Source: Clostridia bacterium | Lineage (GTDB): Bacteria; Bacillota; Clostridia; Lachnospirales; Lachnospiraceae | Length of the DNA stretch: 38,162 nt | NCBI GenBank assembly: GCA_026000945.1 | Contig: BNZI01000008.1 | Location: 1 to 38,162 of the forward strand | Direction of reading: 5' to 3' | In this document: positions 1 through 8,508 of the stretch, piece after piece | Numbering within the stretch: position 1 is the stretch's first letter | Layout: every line of letters begins with the position of its first letter | Made by a program: the position numbers and the translations under genes | Notes under the pieces: generated by a model | Database searches by the model: none | Seen by the model: only the letters and a program-made list of their open reading frames with translations | Told to the model about the DNA's origin: nothing

Positions 1-382
1 CACGGATTTCTTCAGGGCTTAGGTCACAGACATAAGCCTTTCCTTTTTGAATCAAGTTTATCGCACAGTGATACATTTGTTCAAAATAATTCGAAGCAAA
101 AAACAGGTTTTCTTTCCAATCTGCTCCCAACCAACGAATATCTTCCATTATGGATTCCACAAATTCAATATCTTCTTTTGTAGGATTTGTATCGTCAAAG
201 CGTAGATGAAAAGTGCCCTCATATTGTTTGGCAAGCGTATAATTTAGCAAAATAGACTTTGCGTGACCGATGTGTAAATATCCGTTAGGTTCAGGGGGAA
301 ATCGCGTCTTGATTTTTGGATATACCCCTTCTTTTATATCTTTTTCAATAATTTGTTCAATAAAATTTTTTCCGTTTTCCAT
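1..382 (-). CDS. glnS: Glutaminyl-tRNA synthetase, N-terminal part (cut by window edge)
   Basis: Charges tRNA-Gln with glutamine in the cytoplasm. The minus strand is open from an ATG at 382 to the window edge, giving about 127 residues. The N-terminus contains the class I signature [15 protein letters not shown], in which HIGH is the ATP-binding motif; Pro-Pro-Glu-Pro-Asn-Gly before it is typical of GlnRS rather than GluRS. RFDDTNP follows, another GlnRS/GluRS active-site element. The start is set by a strong AGGAGG site just upstream (about 387-392). The rest of the catalytic domain and the anticodon-binding domain lie outside the window. No T-box leader is visible upstream. Confidence in the family is high; GluRS is less likely because of the PPEPNG form. 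Confidence 0.95.
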   Translation of the reverse strand, partial: MENGKNFIEQIIEKDIKEGVYPKIKTRFPPEPNGYLHIGHAKSILLNYTLAKQYEGTFHLRFDDTNPTKEDIEFVESIMEDIRWLGADWKENLFFASNYFEQMYHCAINLIQKGKAYVCDLSPEEIR

Positions 383-661
383 ATCTTCCTCCTAGTCTTT
401 TTATTTTACTTGAATTTGGGAAGACTGACAACTAAAAACAGTGAACTTACTTTCAGAGATAAATGGGCTATCAATTAATCTAAAAATTAGGATACGTTTA
501 ATTTTTGAAAATATGGGAAAAATAAACTAAGGATGAATGGTAGAGTAAATGAACACATACTCAAAGGTAAGTTTACTACTCATATAAAATCGAATTTGAA
601 TCAACGAGTTATTACAATCTAAGAAAAAAGAAGGAATTATTCAATAAAGGAGTGGTGATGA
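383..661. other. Divergent intergenic region between glnS and a hypothetical gene
   Basis: AT-rich spacer of about 280 bp between divergently read genes. It must hold promoters for both, but I could not pick a convincing -35/-10 pair on either strand. No coding frame or repeat was recognised. Confidence 0.5.
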
Positions 662-1237
662 ATGAAAAAAATTTATGGAATTTGCGTGGCTCTATCCATT
701 TCTATTTTTTCCATTGCATATTATACAAGCTATCAAATTATTCAAAGGAAAACTTTAGACAATAATCTGAACGCAGAGGCTCAAGAAGCCAACAACTTCA
801 AAGCCACTCCGGTAAGCGACCAGATTGTTCGAAACAGTACTATATGGATTAAAGAAATCTATCATTCAAATTCCTATCGTCCTCAAGTGGAAGAAGAAGA
901 AAGTGTACCTCAAGATATTTTAGGCTTAACACAAGAAGAAGTGGAAGAATATTTAGAAGCTATTTCCGATGATGAAAAACAATATGAACTTTTGTATTTT
1001 TCGGATACATCAGTAAAAATAAAAGAAATTATCCAAAAAAAAAATCCTGAATTTCCTTGCTATCTCGTAGATGAAAATGGATATCTTCTCGTTTACAATC
1101 GTGAAGATGAAACTTACCTGGCTACTTACCTTGCCACTAACGAATTTCCTCAAGATGAACAAGAAGAGTTAATGAGCGGAAAAGGCTTCCCTTCCTTGAT
1201 TGAACTTTACAACTATCTAGAATCTCATACCAGTTAA
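662..1237 (+). CDS. Membrane-anchored hypothetical protein, BofC-C-terminal-like
   Basis: Function unknown. The 191-residue product begins MKK and has a single hydrophobic segment at about residues 4-28 without a clear signal-peptidase site, so it is probably a membrane-anchored extracytoplasmic protein. The rest is very acidic, with several Glu/Asp runs at about residues 75-110. The last 60 residues contain a pattern (YLVDENGYLLVY, then a short 'LPQDEQEEL' type helix and a terminal LYNYLESH) that reminds me of the C-terminal domain of BofC and of similar short clostridial proteins; this is recollection of a family pattern, not a search result. The start is supported by AAAGGAG ending about nine bases before the ATG. 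It stands alone and ends just before a large inverted repeat. Confidence 0.7.
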   Translation: MKKIYGICVALSISIFSIAYYTSYQIIQRKTLDNNLNAEAQEANNFKATPVSDQIVRNSTIWIKEIYHSNSYRPQVEEEESVPQDILGLTQEEVEEYLEAISDDEKQYELLYFSDTSVKIKEIIQKKNPEFPCYLVDENGYLLVYNREDETYLATYLATNEFPQDEQEELMSGKGFPSLIELYNYLESHTS

Positions 1238-1252
1238 TTAATCTTTGAATAA

Positions 1253-1333
1253 AAGAATAACAAAGAAGCCTCTGTAAAAAGCAAGCGACTGCAAACGGTT
1301 ACTTTTTCCAAAGAGGCTCTATTTGTTATTCTT
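1253..1333. terminator. Long inverted repeat between convergent genes, probable two-way terminator
   Basis: Left arm 1253-1273 (AAGAATAACAAA, then GAAGCCTCT) pairs with right arm 1313-1333 (AGAGGCT, then a stretch ending TTTGTTATTCTT), with only a small internal mismatch. A weaker AAAAAG/CTTTTT pair lies inside. It sits 15 bp after one gene and points towards a convergent one. The U-rich side is broken, so termination efficiency is uncertain. Confidence 0.6.
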
Positions 1334-1585
1334 GAAATATCTCTAGCTATTTTTATATCACCTCTTTGTGAATGAGAAATCTGTTTAACGTCTCACTTAG
1401 GAATAGTTAAACCATTGCGTTTTGGGCGACATTTCGTATCATATCGGGCGATTGATCATTATCTCTAAGGTTTCCGGGTTTGATTGTTCCAAACTGCGCT
1501 TAAGATATTTGGGATAATGAATAGATGAATTTTCCTCCTACGGGGGCAGGTAGAATCTCGTAGATAAAGCAATATCAAATCCTCT
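1334..1585. other. Gap between convergent genes, possible eroded coding remnant
   Basis: No intact gene. On the minus strand a 30-codon stretch at about 1407-1499 is open and reads like protein (KPGNLRDND, then SPDMIRNVAQNAMV) before a stop, but a stop also precedes it. I do not recognise it. It may be the tail of a lost gene. Confidence 0.3.
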
Positions 1586-2185
1586 TTATGACCACGGATA
1601 TTGAAAAATATGTAAGTCATATTTTATTTTAGCATTCGGACTTCCCTGGTCAGATTTTTTGATTTGTTCAAATTCAATTGGTTCTTCATGATAAGCCCTA
1701 GTTGCTGGATCAGTGGCATTATATATTCCTACTGCAATCGTATGATCTATACTTTCTGGATTTTTTAAATGAGCGTAAATTCCGCCTTCTTTTTCTATTC
1801 TGTTTTTACTTTCTTCATTCCATTCTGGATAAACATATTTCTCTTGAAACTCCCAATCATATTCCATTTCTTCATTCAAACTGAAGTCCATAGTGAAATA
1901 TTTACCACTAAAAGAATAGACCTTGACATCGCTACCTACATAATTGCCAAACATTGAGGCACCAAAAATAGGGGAGTTGCGCCATTCAACACCAACACCT
2001 TCCCATTCAATCTTTTCAATCCCCTCATAATGTTCAACCAGATATTCCGTTACATCAGTCTGAATTTGCTTGAAAGCGTCCTGATATAATTTTTCTTCGT
2101 GTTTTCTATCCATATAGTTTTTTCCTTTAAATCCAATTACTAATAAAATCAAAATTCCTATGAATAAAACAACTATTTTTTTCAT
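1586..2185 (-). CDS. Membrane-anchored hypothetical protein
   Basis: Function unknown. The 199-residue product begins MKKIVVLF and has one hydrophobic segment at about residues 4-20, followed by a basic and then strongly acidic soluble domain: an N-terminal anchor or uncleaved signal with an extracytoplasmic domain. There is no Cys lipobox. The central part (about residues 55-95) is rich in Gly and aromatics (EKIEWEGVGVEWRNSP, then FGASMFGNYVGSDVKVY), a pattern I associate with unannotated Firmicutes lipoprotein-like proteins, but I cannot assign a family. The start is supported by GGAGA about ten bases upstream of the ATG. It is monocistronic, lies next to repeat copy 1, and is transcribed away from hpf; this area looks accessory compared with the conserved block that follows. 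Confidence 0.7.
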   Translation of the reverse strand: MKKIVVLFIGILILLVIGFKGKNYMDRKHEEKLYQDAFKQIQTDVTEYLVEHYEGIEKIEWEGVGVEWRNSPIFGASMFGNYVGSDVKVYSFSGKYFTMDFSLNEEMEYDWEFQEKYVYPEWNEESKNRIEKEGGIYAHLKNPESIDHTIAVGIYNATDPATRAYHEEPIEFEQIKKSDQGSPNAKIKYDLHIFQYPWS

Positions 2186-2283
2186 CTCATTTCTCTCCGT
2201 ATTCCAAACTTTTAGCTATAATGTTCAATAAATGAGATAGCTAAATCATAAGTAAATATTCACGATGATCAATCTATCTTGCT

Positions 2284-2455
2284 GGGGCGTGTTCAACCCA
2301 CCCAAAATGCTCTGATGTTGCGTGGATTTTCCGCCCCGCAAGGCCAATTTTTGTAGACATACGGTGCTGTATTTTAAGAAAATTGAACACAGACTAGAAC
2401 AAAACTACCCAAAGTTTACCCATATAGATGCCAGTGGTAGTGTGAACATATTTTA
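2284..2455. repeat. Interspersed repeat family, copy 1 (about 172 bp)
   Basis: First of three related elements (others at 9692-9854 and 11963-12132). Shared blocks are CCAAAATGC near the left end, a GGCnAATTTTTG block in the middle, GCAGAC/CAGACTAG to the right, and GGTAGTGTGAA at the right end. The ends are inverted: CGTGTTCA on the left against TGAACATA on the right. Inside, CTACC pairs with GGTAG. This copy has the most decayed outer end. It encodes no intact protein. It could be a miniature inverted-repeat element or a structured RNA. Confidence 0.7.
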
Positions 2456-2770
2456 AAGGTATTATATCAAATTTTTCATGCCAATCTAGGAGAAAATCAA
2501 AAATAGCAGTACTACTTTTCTGATAGAAGTAACGAAAAGTGATTACACAAAGAAGTAGGAAAATTAAACATGAGTTGAAATACTACTAGGATTTCTGCGT
2601 TACATGTTCGTGTAGGAGAAAAATGATACGATGTATTAAAATGTCTTTAAATTAATTTTTCCTAGAGTAAATGTATACATGGGATGGTGGAAATAAAAAT
2701 AGGTATTATTGAACAATTTAATAAAAACAATCTGATTTTATTTTTTATCTTTTCTTTTAAAATAGAAATT
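2456..2770. other. Intergenic DNA between repeat copy 1 and the hpf promoter
   Basis: AT-rich, with stops in all frames. I see no gene, hairpin or repeat I can support in it. Confidence 0.5.
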
Positions 2771-2771
2771 C

Positions 2772-2799
2772 TTGAGATTTTTTTGAAGCATGATATAAT
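2772..2799 (+). promoter_or_regulatory. Predicted housekeeping promoter of hpf
   Basis: TTGAGA at 2772-2777 and a perfect TATAAT at 2794-2799 with a 16-bp spacer, about 60 bp upstream of the hpf start. The fit to the sigma-A consensus is good; the start site itself is not shown. Confidence 0.65.
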
Positions 2800-2858
2800 A
2801 CATACAGTATCTTGAAAGTAAAAATAAATGTTTGATGATTTAAAGGAGAGAGAGCAAA

Positions 2859-3389
2859 ATGAAGTATAAAATAACTGGTAGAAATATTGATATCACCGAA
2901 GGTTTGCGGAATGCGATTGAGGAAAAACTAGGAAAACTAGATAAATTTTTTGCTTCTGATGTAGAAGTACAAGTTAAAATGAGTGTGGAAAAAAATAGCC
3001 AGAAAATAGAAGTTACCATTCCTGTGAAAGGTCACATCATCCGTTCCGAGCAAACCAGTTCAGATATGTATGCTTCTTTAGATGCAGCACAGCAAGTCAT
3101 TGAACGTCAGATACGTAAATATAAATCTAAATTATTAGGGAAAAAGCAATCCTTGCCATCTTTCACTTCCAGTTTTGTAGATGATTCAGCAAAAGACGAA
3201 GGAGAAAGAGGTGCAGTTGTTAAAAATAAAATGTTTGGAATTAAACCAATGGATGTAGAAGAAGCATGTACGCAGATGGATCTTTTAGGGCATAATTTTT
3301 TTGTTTTTGTTAATGCGCAAACGAATGAAACCAATGTGGTTTATCAACGTCGAGGAAATAGTTATGGTTTATTAGAACCTGAGGCGTAA
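2859..3389 (+). CDS. hpf: Ribosome hibernation-promoting factor, long form
   Basis: Binds the 30S decoding region and, in the long form, pairs two 70S ribosomes into inactive 100S dimers during slow growth. The 176-residue product has the two expected parts: an N-terminal beta-alpha-beta-beta-beta-alpha domain (about residues 1-95, MKYKITGRNIDITEGLRNAIEEKL and a second basic helix) and, after a charged linker, a C-terminal dimerisation domain (about residues 118-176) with KPMDVEEACTQMDLLGHNFFVF and a final VVYQRRGNSYGLLEP. Length and both domains fit the long form of Firmicutes rather than short HPF/YfiA. Start ATG follows GGAGAG. It has its own upstream promoter and is followed directly by the rplU promoter, so it appears monocistronic. 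Confidence 0.95.
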   Translation: MKYKITGRNIDITEGLRNAIEEKLGKLDKFFASDVEVQVKMSVEKNSQKIEVTIPVKGHIIRSEQTSSDMYASLDAAQQVIERQIRKYKSKLLGKKQSLPSFTSSFVDDSAKDEGERGAVVKNKMFGIKPMDVEEACTQMDLLGHNFFVFVNAQTNETNVVYQRRGNSYGLLEPEA

Positions 3390-3393
3390 AAGA

Positions 3394-3422
3394 TTGACAA
3401 GGATAACAAAAGATGTTATCCT
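3394..3422 (+). promoter_or_regulatory. Predicted promoter of the rplU operon
   Basis: A perfect -35 TTGACA at 3394-3399, a 17-bp spacer, and TATCCT at 3417-3422. An inverted repeat (GGATAAC at 3401-3407, GTTATCC at 3415-3421) overlaps the spacer and -10. It could be an operator, or a terminator stem for hpf, although no U-tract follows. Confidence 0.65.
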
Positions 3423-3423
3423 G

Positions 3424-3530
3424 TAAACCTATGCCGCACAACGAGGTTTAAGTGTTGAACTAAAGGTAGAATACTTTTTATCGTAGTTATTCAGCTACCG
3501 AAGTTGGCGAGTTTTGTTATATTTAGGAGG
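3424..3530 (+). ncRNA. Ribosomal protein L21 leader (candidate autoregulatory mRNA leader)
   Basis: The roughly 105-nt 5' leader of rplU starts with a short stem formed by AAACCT (about 3425) and AGGTTT (about 3444) around a GCCGCAC-containing loop, then continues to the ribosome site. An 'L21 leader' family is known in Firmicutes in exactly this position. Position and the first stem support the call; I could not run a covariance model. Confidence 0.55.
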
Positions 3531-3535
3531 TTCCT

Positions 3536-3844
3536 ATGTACGCAATTATTGCTACAGGAGGTAAACAGTATAAAGTTGCCGAAGGTGAAGTGATTTATGT
3601 AGAAAAATTAGATAAATCAGAGGGAGAAACTGTTGTATTTGATTCTGTACTGGCGATCAGTAAAGATACTATGCAAGTAGGCAGTCCTTTCATTCCTCAA
3701 GCATCAGTTACTGCTAAGGTTGTAGAACAAGGTCGTGGAAAAAAAATTGTTGTTTACAAATATAAAAGAAAATCTGGTTATCATAAAAAGACTGGTCATC
3801 GACAAAGCTACACGAAATTAAAAATTGAATCGATTAAGGCTTAG
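3536..3844 (+). CDS. rplU: 50S ribosomal protein L21
   Basis: Component of the large ribosomal subunit that binds 23S rRNA with L20. The 102-residue length is normal. The N-terminus [14 protein letters not shown] and the C-terminal basic stretch [18 protein letters not shown] are diagnostic. Start ATG follows a strong AGGAGG. It is the first gene of rplU-prp-rpmA, a universally conserved Firmicutes operon. The stop is two bases before the next start, which suggests translational coupling. Expression is probably controlled through the structured leader upstream. Confidence 0.98.
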   Translation: MYAIIATGGKQYKVAEGEVIYVEKLDKSEGETVVFDSVLAISKDTMQVGSPFIPQASVTAKVVEQGRGKKIVVYKYKRKSGYHKKTGHRQSYTKLKIESIKA

Positions 3845-3846
3845 CG

Positions 3847-4203
3847 ATGATTTGTGTCAGTATTACACAGTCGCTTCGTCTTAGGCAGAAAAAAAAGGCA
3901 TATTTTCTGTTTGAAATCAAAGGGCATGCAGGATATGGAACTTATGGAAAAGATATTGTTTGTGCAGGAGTGTCCGCTCTTGTATTTAACTTTTTTCATT
4001 CAGTACAGCATTTAACACAGGATAGGTTTTGGCAGAAAGCCTTAGCCAATCAGGGAGTTTTTCGCTTTGCTTTTTCTTGTCCGCCAAGTAAAGAAGCACG
4101 GTTATTACTGAAATCTTTATTTTTGGGATTGTTTTCTATCCAAAAAACGTATGGTTCAAAATATCTTCAAATTCAGTTAAGGAGGGATAAAGGTGTTGAA
4201 TAA
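3847..4203 (+). CDS. prp: Ribosomal-processing cysteine protease Prp
   Basis: Cleaves the N-terminal extension of ribosomal protein L27 in Firmicutes and related bacteria. The 118-residue product contains the family core [20 protein letters not shown]; by analogy to the characterised staphylococcal enzyme, His27 and Cys39 here are the catalytic pair. The gene lies between rplU and rpmA as always, and its 3' end overlaps the rpmA start by 11 bases. The next gene's product carries the matching cleavage motif, so the protease and its substrate are both present and coupled. The N-terminus is slightly longer and more basic (residues 11-17) than I would expect for the family. Older names for the family are YsxB and DUF464. 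Confidence 0.93.
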   Translation: MICVSITQSLRLRQKKKAYFLFEIKGHAGYGTYGKDIVCAGVSALVFNFFHSVQHLTQDRFWQKALANQGVFRFAFSCPPSKEARLLLKSLFLGLFSIQKTYGSKYLQIQLRRDKGVE

Positions 4204-4495
4204 TAGGATTTCTATCAATTTGCAGTTTTTTGCACACAAAAAAGGTGTAGGTTCTACAAAAAACGGCAGAGATTCCGAGTCTAAACGATTAGGAGCGAAA
4301 AGGGCGGATGGTCAGTTTGTGAAAGCGGGAAATATTTTATATAGACAACGCGGTACGAAGATTCATCCGGGAGTAAATGTAGGGCGCGGCAGCGATGATA
4401 CGTTATTTGCTTTAGTAGACGGTGTCGTTCGATTTGAGCGCAAAGGCAGAGATAAAAAACAAGTTTCTATTCGTCCAAAGGCAAGTAATGAATAA
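4193..4495 (+). CDS. rpmA: 50S ribosomal protein L27 precursor with Prp-cleaved extension
   Basis: Large-subunit protein whose N-terminal tail reaches the peptidyl transferase centre. The product begins with a short extension followed by LQFFAHKKG; Prp is known to cut between the second Phe and Ala, exposing AHKKG as the mature N-terminus. The rest ([21 protein letters not shown] and the C-terminal [10 protein letters not shown]) is typical L27, total 100 residues. The start is non-ATG: GTG at 4193 or TTG at 4196, both placed correctly behind GGAGGG at 4181. It overlaps prp by 11 bp. An intrinsic terminator follows. Confidence 0.97.
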   Translation: MLNNRISINLQFFAHKKGVGSTKNGRDSESKRLGAKRADGQFVKAGNILYRQRGTKIHPGVNVGRGSDDTLFALVDGVVRFERKGRDKKQVSIRPKASNE

Positions 4496-4511
4496 TTTGT
4501 CTAAGGTTTTT

Positions 4512-4545
4512 ACGCTTCATACACTTTGATGTATGGGGCGTTTTG
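4512..4545 (+). terminator. Rho-independent terminator of the rplU-prp-rpmA operon
   Basis: ACGCTTCATACA pairs with TGTATGGGGCGT across a five- to six-base loop and is followed by TTTT, 17 bp after the rpmA stop. Confidence 0.8.
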
Positions 4546-4738
4546 TATTCCTATACGAGATAGCTTGAGGATTATCGTCATCAATAGATGGTTAAGTTAC
4601 AAAAATCTAAACAAGCAAAATAACAAGTATAGAGGAAACAAAAGAAAACCCGAAAAGAATAAGTGATTATCCTCAAAGCATAAGTTGAAAGTCATTAAAC
4701 GAAAATAGATTGCTTTGTAAAAAAAGAAGATTGGATGA

Positions 4739-6311
<1,573 letters not shown>

Positions 6312-6312
6312 A

Positions 6313-6930
6313 ATGGAAAATAAAAAACTTGGAATTATGGGCGGGACTTTTGATCCTATCCATTTTGCTCATTTGATTTTAGCACAACAATGTAAAGAAG
6401 AATTTTCTCTAGATCATATTCTTTTCATTCCTACAGGGATTCCTCCGCATAAAGAAAAACAAGGGGTTTCATCGGCAAGACAACGTTTGGCAATGACAGA
6501 ATTAGCAGTGGCAGATAATCCTTTTTTTTCTTGCTCCAATTTAGAAATTGTACGTGAGGGCAATACGTATACTGTGCAAACACTAAAAGCATTGAAAGCA
6601 GAAAAGCCAGATGCTGATTTGTATTTTATTATGGGAGCGGATTCTTTTTTTCAATTAGATACATGGTTTGAGTTTCAAGATATTTTTGGATTTAGTAAAA
6701 TTTTGCTTGCAAATCGGGGAGAAAAAGATTTACAAATCATCAAGCAAAAGATACAGGATTATCAAATGTTGTATGCAGCAGAAATTTATCTGGTTCATAC
6801 ACCGAATCTGGAAATATCTTCTCGTGCTTTGCGAAGCAAAATTCAACAAGGTTATTCTATTCAGTACTATGTACCAGAAACTGTTTTACAGTATATTCAA
6901 AAAGAAAAGCTCTACAAAATGCAGGTTTAG
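6313..6930 (+). CDS. nadD: Nicotinate-nucleotide adenylyltransferase
   Basis: Converts nicotinate mononucleotide and ATP to deamido-NAD in NAD synthesis. The 205-residue product has the nucleotidyltransferase start GIMGGTFDPIHFAHL, where the (H/T)xGH-type site is GTFDPIH at 11-17, the central YFIMGADSF, and the C-terminal SSRALRSKI motif (about 169-177) that closes the ATP site. Length is normal. It follows yhbY by one base and precedes yqeK by 16 bases in the conserved Firmicutes order. The ribosome site is weak, only AGAAGA upstream. Confidence 0.96.
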   Translation: MENKKLGIMGGTFDPIHFAHLILAQQCKEEFSLDHILFIPTGIPPHKEKQGVSSARQRLAMTELAVADNPFFSCSNLEIVREGNTYTVQTLKALKAEKPDADLYFIMGADSFFQLDTWFEFQDIFGFSKILLANRGEKDLQIIKQKIQDYQMLYAAEIYLVHTPNLEISSRALRSKIQQGYSIQYYVPETVLQYIQKEKLYKMQV

Positions 6931-6946
6931 CAGGGAGGGGATTCAT

Positions 6947-7537
6947 CTGCACAAAAATATTAAACGCATACGAAAAAACATGAAACGTTGTTTAGATCCT
7001 TACCGTTATGAACATACCATAGGGGTAGCTTATATCAGTGTAGCATTAGCAATGAAGTACGGTGTAGATTTAGAACGCGCGGAAATCGCTGGCTTACTTC
7101 ATGATTGTGCCAAAGCATATGATATACAGACGATTATTCAAAAGTGTGAAAAGTATAATATTATCGTATCAGAGGAAGAAAAACAAATACCGCAGACTTT
7201 ACATGCAAAACTAGGAGCTTTCATTGCCATGCATAAATTCAAAGTAACAGATGGCGAAATTATTCGAGCGATTTTAAACCACACAACTGGAAAGCCGGGA
7301 ATGTCCATTTTAGAGCAAATTGTATATGTTGCGGATGCGATTGAACCAGGGCGGGAAACAACGGTAAAATTAACACAAATTAGAAAAAATGCTTTTGAAG
7401 ATCTAGATTTGGCTACTTATCAAGTATTGGGGTATACTTTAGAATACTTAAAAAAATCTGGAAAAATCATTGAAGCAATGACAGAAAAAGCTTATGATTA
7501 TTATAAAGAAAAAATTAATCAATCTCGGGTAAATTGA
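6947..7537 (+). CDS. yqeK: HD-domain Ap4A hydrolase YqeK (probable CTG start)
   Basis: HD-superfamily symmetrical diadenosine tetraphosphate hydrolase by family. The motif series is visible: His in YEHTIGV, His-Asp in LLHDCAKA, further His at HAKLGAF and NHTTG, and the final Asp in VYVADAIEPGR. The start is unusual. The frame is open far upstream into nadD, but the best ribosome site, GGGAGGGG at 6933-6940, sits six bases before a CTG at 6947. That CTG gives the expected roughly 20 residues before YEHT. No ATG, GTG or TTG lies between the site and 6980; the ATG at 6980 would cut the first helix. The context (nadD before, rsfS after) is canonical. Confidence 0.88.
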   Translation: MHKNIKRIRKNMKRCLDPYRYEHTIGVAYISVALAMKYGVDLERAEIAGLLHDCAKAYDIQTIIQKCEKYNIIVSEEEKQIPQTLHAKLGAFIAMHKFKVTDGEIIRAILNHTTGKPGMSILEQIVYVADAIEPGRETTVKLTQIRKNAFEDLDLATYQVLGYTLEYLKKSGKIIEAMTEKAYDYYKEKINQSRVN

Positions 7538-7563
7538 CCTATTTCATTAAAGGAGAATGAGTG

Positions 7564-7932
7564 ATGTCAGAAATTCAATCCAAAACCATGGTACAATTGG
7601 TTTACCATGCTTTAGAGGAAAAAAAAGCGGAAGATATCCGTATTATTAATATACAAAAATTGACCGTTATCGCTGATTATTTTGTTATTGCCAGTGCAAA
7701 TAATGAAAACCAAATACAAGCTTTAGCGGATAACGTGCAGGAATGTTTGCATCAGCAAGGCTATTATTGTAAACATGTGGAAGGTTATCGTACAGCAGGA
7801 TGGATTTTATTGGATTATCGAGATGTTATTGTCCATTTGTTCTTAAAAGAAAATAGAATGTTTTATCATTTGGAACGGATATGGCAAGATGGGCAAGCTT
7901 GTTCTATTCATGAATTAACTTTGGGAATGTAG
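7564..7932 (+). CDS. rsfS: Ribosome silencing factor RsfS
   Basis: Binds L14 on the 50S subunit and blocks subunit joining when nutrients are short. The product of about 122 residues shows the family core ADYFVIASANNENQIQALADNV, then GYRTAGWILLDYRDVIVHLF and a C-terminal FYHLERIW. An ATG at 7564 is preferred, with GGAG eight bases upstream; the GTG just before (7561) is possible. Position after nadD-yqeK is standard. No terminator was seen before the next gene 69 bp away. Confidence 0.95.
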   Translation: MSEIQSKTMVQLVYHALEEKKAEDIRIINIQKLTVIADYFVIASANNENQIQALADNVQECLHQQGYYCKHVEGYRTAGWILLDYRDVIVHLFLKENRMFYHLERIWQDGQACSIHELTLGM

Positions 7933-8001
7933 TGAAATTGGTTTTAGATATCGAAGGAGTTTGAATTTCAACAATGGAAATGCAAACTTTGAGAGGAAGA
8001 T

Positions 8002-8508
8002 ATGGATAATATTGTTTTGATTGGAATGCCAGGAAGTGGAAAAAGTACGATAGGTGCGTTGTTAGCAAAGTCTCTAAAATGGTCTTTTGTGGATACAGAT
8101 CAATTGATTTTTTTACAGGAACAAATGTCCTTGGAAGAAATCCTTGTGAAAAAGGGTTTAGCGTATTTTTTGAAAGTGGAAAATCAAGTCAATGCGCAGC
8201 TGGATGTCAAGCAAGCGGTTATTTCACCAGGCGGTAGCGTGGTATATGGCAAAGAAGCAATGGAGCATTACAAAAAAATTGCAAAACTTGTTTATTTATC
8301 AGTGAGCTATGATGTTTTAGAAAAACGTGTGGGTAGTTTAAAGGAAAGAGGCGTTGCGGCAAAAGAGGGCATGAGCTTTCAGGATATTTATCAAGAACGG
8401 CGGGTTTTATATGAACAGTATGCAGATATTACTATAGAAGAGCAAGGAAGAGCAGTAAAAGAAATAGCGACTGAAATTGAACACATTCTAATTCCAGGCG
8501 CCATCTAG
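8002..8508 (+). CDS. Shikimate-kinase-like P-loop kinase
   Basis: The 168-residue product has the shikimate kinase layout: P-loop GMPGSGKST at 8-16, FVDTD at about 30-34, and SPGGSVVY at about 74-81. However, the usual 'FRxxE' shikimate-binding arginine is replaced: the matching segment reads GLAYFLKVEN. The LID segment also lacks the common RPLL. Similar divergent proteins are commonly labelled shikimate kinase in clostridia; whether this one uses shikimate is uncertain, and no other aro gene is present. Start ATG follows GAGGAAG. Its 3' end overlaps the convergent SDR gene by 21 bp. A degraded partial copy lies at 20591-20706. Confidence 0.8.
   Translation: MDNIVLIGMPGSGKSTIGALLAKSLKWSFVDTDQLIFLQEQMSLEEILVKKGLAYFLKVENQVNAQLDVKQAVISPGGSVVYGKEAMEHYKKIAKLVYLSVSYDVLEKRVGSLKERGVAAKEGMSFQDIYQERRVLYEQYADITIEEQGRAVKEIATEIEHILIPGAI

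Noticed and set aside
383..480. T-box leader for glnS
   Set aside because: The upstream region is too short and lacks the T-box sequence and specifier-stem features.
4560..4690. Distant inverted pair TGAGGATTATC / GATTATCCTCA before obgE
   Set aside because: One mismatch and about 100 bases of separation in AT-rich DNA; too weak to support a structure or operator.
6668..6946. A much longer yqeK reading frame that begins inside nadD
   Set aside because: It overlaps nadD by 260 bp, the extra residues do not resemble YqeK, and there is no ribosome site at its start.
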